Shown here piece by piece: positions 9,425 through 18,218 of a DNA stretch of 64,000 bases (position 1 is the stretch's first letter; the number at the start of each line of letters is the position of its first letter). Origin of the DNA: Rhizobiaceae bacterium (GTDB taxonomy: Bacteria > Pseudomonadota > Alphaproteobacteria > Rhizobiales > Rhizobiaceae); contig CAJPFN010000012.1 of the NCBI GenBank assembly GCA_905339215.1, positions 1-64,000 on the forward strand, given 5' to 3'. The notes beneath the pieces were generated by a model that searched no databases, was not told where the DNA came from, and saw only the letters and a program-made list of their open reading frames with translations. Made by a program: the position numbers and the translations under genes.

Positions 9425-10741
9425 CTAGAATCTGTTGGCGCGCAGTGGATGGAGGTCGATCGCGGGGGCGTGACCGCTGATCAGGTCGCATACCAGCCGA
9501 CCTGTGATTCCAGCGAGCGTCAGCCCTATATGACCGTGACCGAAGGCATAGGTGATCCTGGGATCCGTCGGCGAACGCGAAATCACGGGCAGCGAATCCG
9601 GCATTGAAGGCCTGAAGCCAAGCCACTTCCTTCCGGCCTCACCAAGACCTGGCAGCAGAATACGGCTCACCTTTTCGATGACATTGGTTCGCTCGGGGCG
9701 TGCCGGCTTGCCCAACCCGCCGAGTTCCACCGTACCCGCCGACCTAATCCCCTCGCCGAGGGGCGTCATGTAGAAGCCATGCTCCGGATAACAGACCGGC
9801 GCATTGAGGAGATGCCCGGCGCGAGGAAAAAGGACGTGATATCCGCGCTCGGTATCGAGGCGTATCCTGTCGCCGACCGTCCGTGCCAACTGGCGGGACC
9901 ACGCACCGGCGGCAACAACGACGCGATCCGCCTCGATTGGGCGGCCGTCCTGGCACTGTACGATGAGACCGCGATCATTCGATTCGATTGCGCGGGAAAT
10001 GCTGCGGATAAACTGACCACCCTTGCTTTGAAACAAAGCAGCCAGCGCCTGTGCGTACAGCAAGGCATCATCGATCCTGTACGCGTCGCTGAACAGAAGA
10101 CCATTGCTGTAGAGTGGCGCCAAATTCGGCTCGCGCTCTTTGACCGCCTTGCGATCGAGCATTTCCATCCGCACGCCTTCGCGCCGACGCAGATCGATGT
10201 CGCGTTGCGCGCGCGCAAAGCTGCGCTCGGACCGGTAGAGGTAGAGGCATCCATGCGACCGCTTCAGGTGCGTCGCCCGCGCCTCCTCGAAAAGAGGGTT
10301 ATGGCCCGCCTCCGCCAGCCTTATCAACTGGCCAAGCACGCCGACTATGCGATGGAATTCGCGCTGGCTGGACGCCCGAAGGAAATCGACGAGCCAAGGC
10401 AAGAGCCGCGGCAGGTCGCCCCAGAAAATCGACAGCGGGCTCGCGCGCTTCACGAGCATGCCTGGCACGTCGCTCAAGATCCCGGGCGTACCGACGGGGA
10501 TGCACGCCCCAAGCGCCACGGTGCAGGCGTTGCCGAAGCTTGCCGCACCCAGGTAGCCGCTGCCGGCAAGCGGCGGTTCCGGATCGAGAATCGTGACCGC
10601 ATGCCCGGCTCTCTGCAGCCACAAAGCAGACGACAGCCCTACCACGCCCGCGCCGACGACAACCACGGAGACGCGCTCGGACTGCGGCAACGGCTTGATT
10701 GCTGTAAGTTCCGGGACAATTGGATAGGTCGGCGAAGGCAC
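9425..10741 (-). CDS. FAD-dependent oxidoreductase, D-amino-acid dehydrogenase (DadA)-like
   Basis: 438 residues of the DAO family. The FAD-binding Rossmann motif is VVVVGAGVVGLSSALWL (about 25-41). The C-terminal flavin-contact region has WLGFRPSMPDSLPVI and a GHGHIGLTLAG motif, as in DadA. The enzyme would oxidise an amino or imino acid at the membrane and pass electrons to the quinone pool. The start is GTG 10741 with AGAGGAAAG about ten bases upstream. It is divergent from a FadR-type regulator, with an inverted-repeat operator immediately before its ribosome-binding site, so it is very probably controlled by that regulator. A paralogue with a large internal deletion lies at 24272. Confidence 0.88.
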   Translation of the reverse strand: MPSPTYPIVPELTAIKPLPQSERVSVVVVGAGVVGLSSALWLQRAGHAVTILDPEPPLAGSGYLGAASFGNACTVALGACIPVGTPGILSDVPGMLVKRASPLSIFWGDLPRLLPWLVDFLRASSQREFHRIVGVLGQLIRLAEAGHNPLFEEARATHLKRSHGCLYLYRSERSFARAQRDIDLRRREGVRMEMLDRKAVKEREPNLAPLYSNGLLFSDAYRIDDALLYAQALAALFQSKGGQFIRSISRAIESNDRGLIVQCQDGRPIEADRVVVAAGAWSRQLARTVGDRIRLDTERGYHVLFPRAGHLLNAPVCYPEHGFYMTPLGEGIRSAGTVELGGLGKPARPERTNVIEKVSRILLPGLGEAGRKWLGFRPSMPDSLPVISRSPTDPRITYAFGHGHIGLTLAGITGRLVCDLISGHAPAIDLHPLRANRF

Positions 10742-10760
10742 GCGGGACTGTCTTTCCTCT

Positions 10761-10793
10761 AATCATATGAGTAGATCCATTACTCATATGATT
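10761..10793. promoter_or_regulatory. Operator: perfect 13-bp inverted repeat between dadA-like gene and gntR
   Basis: AATCATATGAGTA (10761-10773) and TACTCATATGATT (10781-10793) are perfect inverted repeats with a 7-base spacer. Each arm contains the self-complementary TCATATGA (10763-10770 and 10784-10791), and their centres are exactly 21 bp apart, two helical turns, suiting two dimers on one DNA face. It lies between the divergent start codons of the DadA-like gene and the FadR-type regulator. Confidence 0.75.
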
Positions 10794-10859
10794 GGAGCTT
10801 GTGTCAACCGCAAATTTGATGTGTAGGAGATTGTTCACGCAGCACGTCGGAGTCTCGAA

Positions 10860-11609
10860 ATGCCGGAGCTCGCCCGCAGGCCCTCCCTATTTTCACACAC
10901 GCTCAACCAACTCGGCCGACAGATCGTCAGCGGGCACTACGGTGAGAGCGGAATGATCCCGCCGGAGCCAAGACTATGCGAGCAGCTCGGCGCCAGCCGC
11001 GGCGTCTTGCGCGAAGTCCTGCGCGTGCTCAGCCAGAAGGGCCTGATTTCGTCGCAACCGAAAGTCGGCATACGCGTCGAGCCCGAACGCAACTGGAACG
11101 TCATGGATCTCGACGTTCTCAACTGGCTCTGGGAGTTCGGCCCGCGGACCAGCTACATCCGGGAATTTCTCGAGTTCCGGCTGATCTTCGAGCCGGCGGC
11201 CGCCAGCGCGGCGGCCAGGAACGCCACCGAGGCCGATCGCAAGAAGATCCTCGATCTCTACGCCATCCTGGCGGAAGAAAGCGACCGAATCTCCGACAGG
11301 AGCTCCGACGAACGCGCCCAGGATGCCGACCTGCAGTTTCACCTTGCCGTCTTTCGCGCGTCGCGAAACCGCCTGCTCGTCTATACCGGGACGCTGATCG
11401 GCCACATCATGCGCCAACAGATTGCCGTGACGACGTCCACGCCCGGCGTCTTCCGTGATGCGGTGCCGCTGCACCAGCAAATGGCCAAGGCCATTTCCCG
11501 GGGCGATCACCGGGAGGCAGAGCGCGCAGCCCGCGACAACGTAATCTGGACGCAGAACGCGCTCGACAGGCTCAATCTCGAACATCAGGCGGCGTTGGCC
11601 GGCGAGTAG
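10860..11609 (+). CDS. GntR-family transcriptional regulator, FadR subfamily
   Basis: 249 residues. The N-terminal winged helix-turn-helix (about residues 8-75) has EPRLCEQLGASRGVLREVLRVL as its core. The rest is an all-helical FCD effector domain with EFRLIFEPAAA and conserved His residues. Such regulators bind a carboxylate or amino-acid ligand and release their operator. It is divergent from the DadA-like gene and converges tail to tail with bhcD. Its closest relative here is the regulator at 41637, with the same opening (RPSLFSHTL / RPSLFSHVL) and the WNVMDLDVLNWLW / WNLMDINVLDWLW segment. Confidence 0.92.
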   Translation: MPELARRPSLFSHTLNQLGRQIVSGHYGESGMIPPEPRLCEQLGASRGVLREVLRVLSQKGLISSQPKVGIRVEPERNWNVMDLDVLNWLWEFGPRTSYIREFLEFRLIFEPAAASAAARNATEADRKKILDLYAILAEESDRISDRSSDERAQDADLQFHLAVFRASRNRLLVYTGTLIGHIMRQQIAVTTSTPGVFRDAVPLHQQMAKAISRGDHREAERAARDNVIWTQNALDRLNLEHQAALAGE

Positions 11610-12575
11610 CTACGCGTCGACTTCGATGGCCGTGCCACGAGCCAGCGCAAGCTCGACGGCGGCGGACGCCACGGCTAGGTCCTGAAGTCCCACGCCCGTG
11701 CCGTCGAACAGCGTTATCTCCTGCGCATCGCGACGCCCAGGATGACCACCGGCGATGACGTCGCCGATCGGCACTATCGCCGCCGTCTCGATCATGCCCA
11801 GCCTGAACGCATGCTGGGCCTCGCCGATGGATGTCGACTGCTCGACCTCGTCCGTGAAGACCGTCGATGCCGCGACGATTTCCGCAGCGAGCTCCTGCTT
11901 CCCCCTGGTATCGGTGCCCATGCAGGCCAAGTGCGTGCCGGGCCGTATCATCCCTTCCGCGAGCACTGGGCCGAACGAGGAGGTGATGGTGATGATGACA
12001 TCGGCCTCCCCGCAAAGCTTCTCTAGGCTCACGGACTGGAACGGCAAACCCTTCTCCCGCGCCACGCTTGCAAGGCGCTCGAGCTTTTCGGGTGTCTTGT
12101 TCCAGCCGAGCACCTTTTCGAATGGCCGCTGGTCGAGCGCCGCGCGCAGCTGGAACGCCGACTGGTGGCCGGCGCCGACGATGCCGAGCACTTTGGAATC
12201 CGGTCGCGCCAGGTGCTCGATCGAGACAGCCGAAGCTGCGGCCGTCCGCAATGCCGTCAACAGATTGCCGCCGACGATGGCACGGCAGCGGCCGGTATCG
12301 GCCTCGAACAGGAAGATCGTGGACTGATGGTTGGTCAGCCCCTTCTGCGCGTTGTGCGGCCAATACCCGCCCGACTTCAGGCCGAGCGCCAGACTCTCGC
12401 GATCGAAGCCCGACTTGAAGCCGTAGAGCGCATCGGCATGGCCGATTGCCTCGCGTATCACCGGGAAGCTGCGGGCCGACTTCCTGGCCATAGACTCAAA
12501 CGTCTGTTCCACCGCCATGAAGCAATCGGCGGCCGACACAAGTCCTGCTATGTCGCGTTCGGGGATGATGATCAT
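11610..12575 (-). CDS. bhcD: Iminosuccinate reductase (BhcD), ornithine cyclodeaminase/mu-crystallin family
   Basis: 321 residues of the ornithine cyclodeaminase / mu-crystallin fold, with a nucleotide-binding motif GIVGAGHQS (about residue 130) and a substrate-side segment GGNLLTALRTAAASA. In the beta-hydroxyaspartate cycle BhcD reduces iminosuccinate to aspartate with NAD(P)H. The family alone does not prove this; the call rests on its position as last gene behind bhcA, bhcB and bhcC in the order known from Paracoccus denitrificans. A 45-bp gap separates it from bhcC. Confidence 0.85.
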   Translation of the reverse strand: MIIIPERDIAGLVSAADCFMAVEQTFESMARKSARSFPVIREAIGHADALYGFKSGFDRESLALGLKSGGYWPHNAQKGLTNHQSTIFLFEADTGRCRAIVGGNLLTALRTAAASAVSIEHLARPDSKVLGIVGAGHQSAFQLRAALDQRPFEKVLGWNKTPEKLERLASVAREKGLPFQSVSLEKLCGEADVIITITSSFGPVLAEGMIRPGTHLACMGTDTRGKQELAAEIVAASTVFTDEVEQSTSIGEAQHAFRLGMIETAAIVPIGDVIAGGHPGRRDAQEITLFDGTGVGLQDLAVASAAVELALARGTAIEVDA

Positions 12576-12620
12576 GATGCCTCTGCTGCAAAAGAGCCGG
12601 GGGCTTGGCCCTGCATATGA

Positions 12621-13784
12621 TCAATATGCCTTGCCGCGGGCCGATACCGGCCAGAGAGTCTCGACTTTGCCGTTGCGGACGCCGACATACCAGTCGTGCA
12701 CGTTGCAGGTCGGGTCGCAGTGGCCGGGAACGAGGCGCAGCTTCTCGTTGATCTTCAGGGCGCCGGTCGTGTCCTCGATGACGCCGTGCTCGTCGCTGCA
12801 CTTGATGTACTTCACATCGTCGCGGCCATAGACGAAGGGCAGTCCGCTGTCGACCGACTGCGCCTTGAGCCCGGCATCGCAGATCGCCTTGTCGGCCTTG
12901 GCGTGGCTCATCACCGAAGTCAGGATAAAGAGCGCGTTCTCCCATTCGCCTTCGTCGATGCGCTTGCCCTGCCTGTCGAGGATGCGCCCGTAGTCGGCAT
13001 CCATGAAGGCGTAGGAGCCGCATTGCAGCTCGTTGTAAACGCCCGATGCCGCTTCGAAATAATAGGAGCCTGTCCCGCCGCCCGAGACCAGATCGGGCTC
13101 GAGGCCAGCTGCTTTAAGGCCGGCGACGGCGTCCTTCACCTGGGCGATCGCTGCATCCAGCTTGGCCTTGCGGTCCTCATAGCCGTCGATGTGCTGCATG
13201 GCGCCCTGATAGGCCTGGATGCCGCTGAACTTCAGGTTCGGTGCAGCAGCGATCGCCTTGGCGATCGTCACCACCTCGTCGGTCGTCTTCACGCCGCAGC
13301 GGCCGGCGCCGCAGTCGATCTCGACAAAGCATTCGAGCGTCGTGCCGTGGGCCTGCGCCGCAGCTGACAGGTCGGCGACGTTGGCAAGGTCGTCGACGCA
13401 GACGATGACCCGCGCGCCGAGTTTCGGCATGCGGGCAAGCCGGTCGATCTTCGCGGCGTCGCGCACCTGGTTCGAGACGAGGATGTCCTTGATGCCGGCG
13501 CGGGCAAAGACCTCCGCCTCGGAGACCTTCTGGCAGCAGACGCCGATGGCGCCGCCCAGCTCCATCTGCAGCTTCAGCACGTCGACAGACTTGTGCATCT
13601 TGCCATGGGCGCGGTGGCGCATCCCGTGCGCCTTCGCATAGTCGCCCATCTTCCTGATGTTGCGCTCCAGCGCGTCGAGGTCGAGGATCAGGCAAGGCGT
13701 CTGGATATCGGCCTCGTTCATGCCCGGCATCGCCGGAACATCGAAACCAACCTCGTAGCTGGCAGAATTCGTCGGTGCGTTCAT
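12621..13784 (-). CDS. bhcC: beta-Hydroxyaspartate aldolase (BhcC), alanine-racemase-fold PLP enzyme
   Basis: 387 residues of the D-threonine aldolase / D-serine dehydratase-like family. The N-terminal PLP barrel carries the cofactor lysine in RAHGKMHKS, and the C-terminal metal site is PGHCDPTCNVHDW. In the cycle it condenses glyoxylate with glycine to beta-hydroxyaspartate. The start was put at ATG 13784, with GAGGAAAG at good distance; a GTG at 13805 would overlap bhcB. It sits between bhcB and bhcD. A 3-hydroxyaspartate aldolase acting in the breakdown direction would look the same; the full gene set favours the cycle. Confidence 0.87.
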   Translation of the reverse strand: MNAPTNSASYEVGFDVPAMPGMNEADIQTPCLILDLDALERNIRKMGDYAKAHGMRHRAHGKMHKSVDVLKLQMELGGAIGVCCQKVSEAEVFARAGIKDILVSNQVRDAAKIDRLARMPKLGARVIVCVDDLANVADLSAAAQAHGTTLECFVEIDCGAGRCGVKTTDEVVTIAKAIAAAPNLKFSGIQAYQGAMQHIDGYEDRKAKLDAAIAQVKDAVAGLKAAGLEPDLVSGGGTGSYYFEAASGVYNELQCGSYAFMDADYGRILDRQGKRIDEGEWENALFILTSVMSHAKADKAICDAGLKAQSVDSGLPFVYGRDDVKYIKCSDEHGVIEDTTGALKINEKLRLVPGHCDPTCNVHDWYVGVRNGKVETLWPVSARGKAY

Positions 13785-13795
13785 TGGGACTTTCC

Positions 13796-14761
13796 TCAGT
13801 TCCACGGCAGTTTGTCGAGATCGACGTTGCCGCCGGTGATGATGACGCCGACACGCTTGCCGGCGAAGATTTCCGGGTTCTTCAGGATCGTTGCCAGCGG
13901 CACGGCGCTGGACGGTTCCATGACGATCTTCAGGCGTTTCCAGATCAGCTTCATGGCGTCGACGATCTCCTGCTCGGACGCCGTCAGGATGTCGATCACA
14001 TGCTTCTGCACGAAATGCCAGGTCAGCTCCTTCAGCGGCACCTTGAGCCCATCGGCCACGGTGTTCGGCGCATCGTCCGCGATGATGTGCCCGGCCTTGA
14101 AGCTGCGGTAGGCGTCGTCCGCCTGCTCCGGCTCGGCCGCATAGATTTTCGTATGCGGAGCCAGGCCGGCGAGCGTCAGACAGGTGCCCGACACCATGCC
14201 GCCGCCGCCGATCGGCGCAATGACGGCGTCGAGCCCCTCGACCTGCTCGATCAGTTCCGCCGAGCAGGTGGCCTGCCCCGCGATGACGCGGTAGTCGTTA
14301 TAGGGATGGACGAACTCGGCTCCCGTCTCGGCCACGACATCCGCAAACACCGCCTCGCGGCTCGACGTCGACGGCTCGCATTCCACCACGCGTCCGCCAT
14401 ATCCGATGACTGCATCTTTCTTGGCCTGCGGCGCGGTGCGCGGCATGACGACCGTGCAGGGGATGCGGCGCTGCTTCGCGGCGTAGGACAGGCAGGTGCC
14501 GTGGTTGCCGCTTGAGTGCGTGGCGACGCCTTTGGCAGCCTGCGGGTCCGACAAGCCGAACACGGCATTGGCCGCGCCGCGCGCCTTGAACGCGCCGGCC
14601 TTCTGGAAATTTTCGCACTTGAAGAAGAGCCTCGCGCCAGACAGTTCGTCGAGCATGCGCGAAGTCAGGACCGGCGTGACGTGGATGTGTGGCGTGATGC
14701 GCGCGCGGGCGGCGCGCATGTCGCCCAGCGTGGGGATATACATGGACGCGTCCTCCATCAT
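13796..14761 (-). CDS. bhcB: beta-Hydroxyaspartate dehydratase (BhcB), threonine-dehydratase fold
   Basis: 321 residues of the fold-type II PLP family (threonine dehydratase / serine racemase). The cofactor lysine is in AGAFKARGA, the substrate loop is SSGNHGT, and the phosphate-binding loop is GGGGMVSG. It dehydrates beta-hydroxyaspartate to iminosuccinate, the third step of the cycle. Start ATG 14761 overlaps the bhcA stop as ATGA; a second Met lies one residue later. The assignment over a plain threonine dehydratase is from its place between bhcA and bhcC. Confidence 0.87.
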   Translation of the reverse strand: MMEDASMYIPTLGDMRAARARITPHIHVTPVLTSRMLDELSGARLFFKCENFQKAGAFKARGAANAVFGLSDPQAAKGVATHSSGNHGTCLSYAAKQRRIPCTVVMPRTAPQAKKDAVIGYGGRVVECEPSTSSREAVFADVVAETGAEFVHPYNDYRVIAGQATCSAELIEQVEGLDAVIAPIGGGGMVSGTCLTLAGLAPHTKIYAAEPEQADDAYRSFKAGHIIADDAPNTVADGLKVPLKELTWHFVQKHVIDILTASEQEIVDAMKLIWKRLKIVMEPSSAVPLATILKNPEIFAGKRVGVIITGGNVDLDKLPWN

Positions 14762-15948
14762 GCAGCCTTCTGCCGGACATCGCCGGCTCCGAGAAGAAAA
14801 TGCTCCTGCGCAGCCGCGACGCCGGAACCGAGCCTGATCGGCAGGCCGAGGTCGACCATGGCCATCTCGGCGGTGGCTATGCCAGACAGGGCCATCGCCT
14901 TGGTCAGGCTGCCGAGATGGCCGATGCGGAACACCTTGCCTGCCAGTTCTCCGAGGCCCGTGCCAAACGATACGCCGTAGGCCTCGAGCGCGTGCGCGAC
15001 GATCCTGTTGGCATCGAAACCCTGCGGAACGCGGATCGCGCTGACGGTGTCGGAATAGAGCTCGGGTCGCATCGCGCAGAGCTTCAGTCCCCAGGCACCA
15101 ACCGCGCGGCGGACACCGTCCGCCATGCGACGATGCCGGGCGAAGACGTTCTCGAGCCCTTCATCGAGCAGCATTTCGGTGGCGACCTTCAAGCCGTTCA
15201 ACAATCCGACCGGGGGCGTGTAGGGAAATCCGCCCGCGGAATAGCTGTCGAGCATGTCTCGCACGTCGAAGAAGGTGCGCGGCAACCTTGCCCCTGCGAC
15301 CGACTGCAGCGCCTTCGGCGAGAAGCCGACGACCGCCAGCCCCGGCGGCAGCATGAATCCTTTTTGCGAACCCGAGACGGCGATATCGACGCCCCAGGCG
15401 TCCATATTGAAATCCATCGAGCCGATCGAACTTACGCCATCGACAAACAACATGGCCGGGTGACCGGTAGTGTCGAGCGCCGCGCGCACGTCGGCGATGT
15501 CGGAACGGACGCCGGTCGCCGTCTCGTTGTGCGTGGCAAGCACGGCCCTGATTTCATGCGCCTTGTCGGCAGCAAGGATCTCCGCGAAGCGATCGGCGGG
15601 AATGCCCTCGCCCCATTGCTGGGCAACCACAAGCACATCGAGCCCGTGCCGCTGGCACATGTCGATCCAACGGTGGCTGAACACGCCGTTGCGCGTCGCC
15701 AGCACCTTGTCGCCGGGCGACAGCGTGTTGGTGATCGCTGCCTCCCAGCCACCGGTGCCCGTCGACGGAAAGACGAAGACCTCGGCATGCTCGGTCTTAA
15801 GCACCTTCTTCACGCCATCGAGAGCGGGATGCAGGATTTGGGCAAACAGCGGGCTGCGATGGTCGACCGTCGGCATGTCGACGGCTTTTCGCAGGACGTC
15901 CGGGATATTGGTCGGTCCGGGAATGAAGATCGGGTTCTGGTTTGTCAC
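14758..15948 (-). CDS. bhcA: Aspartate-glyoxylate aminotransferase (BhcA), class V PLP enzyme
   Basis: 396 residues of the class V aminotransferase family (serine/alanine-glyoxylate aminotransferase type). The Schiff-base lysine is in VSGSQKGFMLPPGL and the N-terminus is FIPGPTNIP. In the cycle it transfers the amino group of aspartate to glyoxylate, giving glycine and oxaloacetate. It is first gene of the bhcABCD operon and divergent from bhcR across 180 bp. A relative in another context lies at 29429. Confidence 0.88.
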   Translation of the reverse strand: MTNQNPIFIPGPTNIPDVLRKAVDMPTVDHRSPLFAQILHPALDGVKKVLKTEHAEVFVFPSTGTGGWEAAITNTLSPGDKVLATRNGVFSHRWIDMCQRHGLDVLVVAQQWGEGIPADRFAEILAADKAHEIRAVLATHNETATGVRSDIADVRAALDTTGHPAMLFVDGVSSIGSMDFNMDAWGVDIAVSGSQKGFMLPPGLAVVGFSPKALQSVAGARLPRTFFDVRDMLDSYSAGGFPYTPPVGLLNGLKVATEMLLDEGLENVFARHRRMADGVRRAVGAWGLKLCAMRPELYSDTVSAIRVPQGFDANRIVAHALEAYGVSFGTGLGELAGKVFRIGHLGSLTKAMALSGIATAEMAMVDLGLPIRLGSGVAAAQEHFLLGAGDVRQKAA

Positions 15949-16128
15949 GACGGCTGATCCTTGATCGAGCTATCTCTAGCAGAACGGACCATCTCGGTAA
16001 ATTTTTTTGAAATCTTTTTCCATTTATGCAACAGTCGGCAGATAGTCATTTAAAATCCGTCGGTTGATTTTTTTCGTTGCAAGCAAAACGTTTTCAGAAA
16101 TATAGCTTTCCAAAGATGGAGGCGATTT
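15949..16128. promoter_or_regulatory. Divergent bhcA-bhcR promoter region
   Basis: 180 bp between the start codons of bhcA and bhcR, distinctly AT-rich from about 16000 to 16110 with runs of T, unlike the GC-rich flanks. An IclR-type regulator would bind here. TGCAAC near 16025 and GTTGCA near 16075 are complementary but far apart; I could not fix a convincing operator. Confidence 0.45.
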
Positions 16129-16938
16129 GTGGAACAGACAACAAGGCGGCGCGGGCGACCAAAGGGGATGAGATCGCCGGCCCCGGGCACAGGCATCCAG
16201 GCGCTGGATCGAGGCCTCGATGTGCTTGAGGCACTCGCCGCCCATGACGGCATCACCCTGACCGAACTGTCGGCCTTCCTCGGCCAGTCGGCGGCCACGA
16301 TGTACCGCGTGCTGGCGACGCTGGAGCAGCGCCGCTACGTGGAGACCAGCCCGGAGCGCCAGGAGTGGTTCGTGGGGCCGGAGGCGTTCAGGCTCGGCGC
16401 CGCCTTCGTGCGCCGCACCAACATCGTCGAGCGCAGCCGCTCGGTCATGCGAGACCTGATGTCGAGGACGGGCGAGACGTCCAATCTTGGCATCGAACGG
16501 GAAGGATATGTCCTGTTCGTCAGCCAAGTGGAATCACACGAGACGATCCGGGCCTACTATCCGCCCGGCGCGCGATCGCCGCTGCACGCCTCGGGCATCG
16601 GCAAGGCGCTGTTGAGCGCGTTCGACGAAGTCAGGCTCGAAGCCTTCATCAAGGCAACGACCTTCACGCGCTTTACCGACAAGACGATCGCGACCGCCGG
16701 CAAGCTGCGCGAGGAGGTGGAGGCCACTCGCCAGCGAGGCTATTCGTTCGACGACGAGGAGAGGACGATCGGCATGCGATGCGTCGCGGCCTGCATCCTG
16801 AACAGCCATTCGGAGGCTGTCGCCGGCATCTCCATCTCCGGCCCGACGCCGAGGATGCCGGATGCGCGCATCCGCAAGATAGGCCTGCTCGTCACCGAGG
16901 CTGCCCGCGAAATCTCGCGACGCCTGGGCGCCGACTGA
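16129..16938 (+). CDS. bhcR: IclR-family regulator of the beta-hydroxyaspartate cycle (BhcR)
   Basis: 269 residues. A basic N-terminal tail (RRRGRPKG) is followed by an IclR winged helix (about residues 22-80, with LTELSAFLGQSAATMYRVLATL) and a C-terminal GAF-like effector domain with HASGIGKALLSAF. Start GTG 16129 is chosen because GGAGG lies six bases before it. In Paracoccus the regulator of this cycle is an IclR protein encoded divergently from bhcA and responding to glyoxylate; the same arrangement is seen here. The effector in this organism is inferred. Confidence 0.85.
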   Translation: MEQTTRRRGRPKGMRSPAPGTGIQALDRGLDVLEALAAHDGITLTELSAFLGQSAATMYRVLATLEQRRYVETSPERQEWFVGPEAFRLGAAFVRRTNIVERSRSVMRDLMSRTGETSNLGIEREGYVLFVSQVESHETIRAYYPPGARSPLHASGIGKALLSAFDEVRLEAFIKATTFTRFTDKTIATAGKLREEVEATRQRGYSFDDEERTIGMRCVAACILNSHSEAVAGISISGPTPRMPDARIRKIGLLVTEAAREISRRLGAD

Positions 16939-17007
16939 AGCGGTGGCAGCAAAGCTGTCCGGCGCTTGTCGCTATCGGAAATAGGTGGAAGCAGAAAATA
17001 TAATATC

Positions 17008-17031
17008 TCCGGCGAACCGAGATTCGCCGGA
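17008..17031 (-). terminator. Rho-independent terminator-like hairpin after the alcohol dehydrogenase gene
   Basis: TCCGGCGAA (17008-17016) pairs with TTCGCCGGA (17023-17031) around a 6-base loop. Read on the minus strand it is followed by an AT-rich stretch with a TTTT run. It lies between the convergent bhcR and alcohol dehydrogenase genes and probably ends the minus-strand operon. Confidence 0.55.
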
Positions 17032-17072
17032 CATGTTTCTGGCCGGTTCCCGGCTGATGCCGGGATCGATGG

Positions 17073-18218
17073 TCAGATGCTCTCTGCGAACAGCTTCTTC
17101 GCCGCGTCCAGCGTGAGTTCTACCGGGTTGCCGCCGGCGGTCGGGTCGACAATGGCCATCGCCGCCATCTCGTCGATGCGATCGGTGCCTACGCCGAGCT
17201 GTGCGAGCTTGTCCGGCACGCCGAGTTCCTCGCGAAGTCCCAACACGAAATCGTAGAAGCCGTCGAAGCCGCCGGCAATCCCGAGATAGGCAGCCGCCTG
17301 CGCGAGCTTGCTTTCCACGGCCGGCCGATTGAAGCGCAGCACCGGCGGCATCACCACGGCGTTGGTCATGCCGTGATGGGTGTTGTAGATCGCGCCGACC
17401 GGGTGCGACAGCGAGTGGATCGCGCCGAGGCCCTTCTGGAACGCCACCGCGCCCATCGCCGCCGCAGACATCATGTGCGAGCGCGCCTCGATGTCGGCGC
17501 CGTCCTTCACCGCCTTCTGCAGGTTCTCCTTCACCAGCCGCATGCCTTCCAGTGCGACGCCCTGGCTCATCGGATGGTAGAAGGGCGAGGAATAGGCCTC
17601 CAGGCAGTGCGCTAAGGCGTCCATGCCGGTGCCCACCGTGATGACCTTCGGCATGCCGATCGTCAGCTCCGGATCGCAGATCGTCACCGCCGGCAGGAAT
17701 TTCGGGTGGAAGATGACCTTCTTGGTGTGTGTGTCCGAGTTGGTAATGACCGAGGCGCGACCGACTTCCGAGCCGGTGCCAGCCGTGGTAGGCACGGCGA
17801 CGATAGACGCGATGCCCTCGACCGAGGCGCGCGTCCACCAGTCACCTATGTCCTCGAAGTCCCAGACCGGCCGGCTCTGGCCGACCATGAAAGCGACCGC
17901 CTTGCCGAGGTCGAGGCCCGAGCCACCGCCGAAGGCCACGACGCCGTCATGGCCGCCATCGCGAAATGCCTTCACGCCGGCTTCGAGAGTTTTCTCGTTT
18001 GGGTTCGGGTCGACATCGGCGAAGATGGCGCGGCCTAGGCCGGCCGCGTCGAGGATGTCGAGAGCGTTCTGCGTGATCGGCATCGGCGCCAGGCCGCGAT
18101 CCGTCACCAGCAGCGGCCGCTTCATGCCGACGGCCTTGCAGTGGTCGGCGAGTTCCTTGATCCGCCCGGCGCCGAACTTGACGGCGGTAGGATAGCTCCA
18201 GTTCGCGGTCATGCTCAT
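17073..18218 (-). CDS. Iron-containing alcohol dehydrogenase
   Basis: 381 residues of the group III (Fe-dependent) alcohol dehydrogenase family. NAD(P)-binding motif GGGSGLDLGK, PTTAGTGSEV loop, and metal ligands in DALAHCLEAY and SLSHPVGAIYNTHHGM are all present. Start ATG 18218 overlaps the stop of the aldehyde dehydrogenase gene as ATGA; an upstream extension lies inside that gene. As last gene behind an aldehyde dehydrogenase and a glutamine synthetase-like ligase, it probably oxidises an alcohol group, perhaps of a gamma-glutamylated amino alcohol. Substrate inferred. Confidence 0.9.
   Translation of the reverse strand: MSMTANWSYPTAVKFGAGRIKELADHCKAVGMKRPLLVTDRGLAPMPITQNALDILDAAGLGRAIFADVDPNPNEKTLEAGVKAFRDGGHDGVVAFGGGSGLDLGKAVAFMVGQSRPVWDFEDIGDWWTRASVEGIASIVAVPTTAGTGSEVGRASVITNSDTHTKKVIFHPKFLPAVTICDPELTIGMPKVITVGTGMDALAHCLEAYSSPFYHPMSQGVALEGMRLVKENLQKAVKDGADIEARSHMMSAAAMGAVAFQKGLGAIHSLSHPVGAIYNTHHGMTNAVVMPPVLRFNRPAVESKLAQAAAYLGIAGGFDGFYDFVLGLREELGVPDKLAQLGVGTDRIDEMAAMAIVDPTAGGNPVELTLDAAKKLFAESI

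Noticed and set aside
13593-14515. Long open frames on the plus strand opposite bhcB and bhcC
   Set aside because: They are antisense shadows in GC-rich DNA, have no family resemblance and no ribosome-binding site, and the minus-strand genes are clear.
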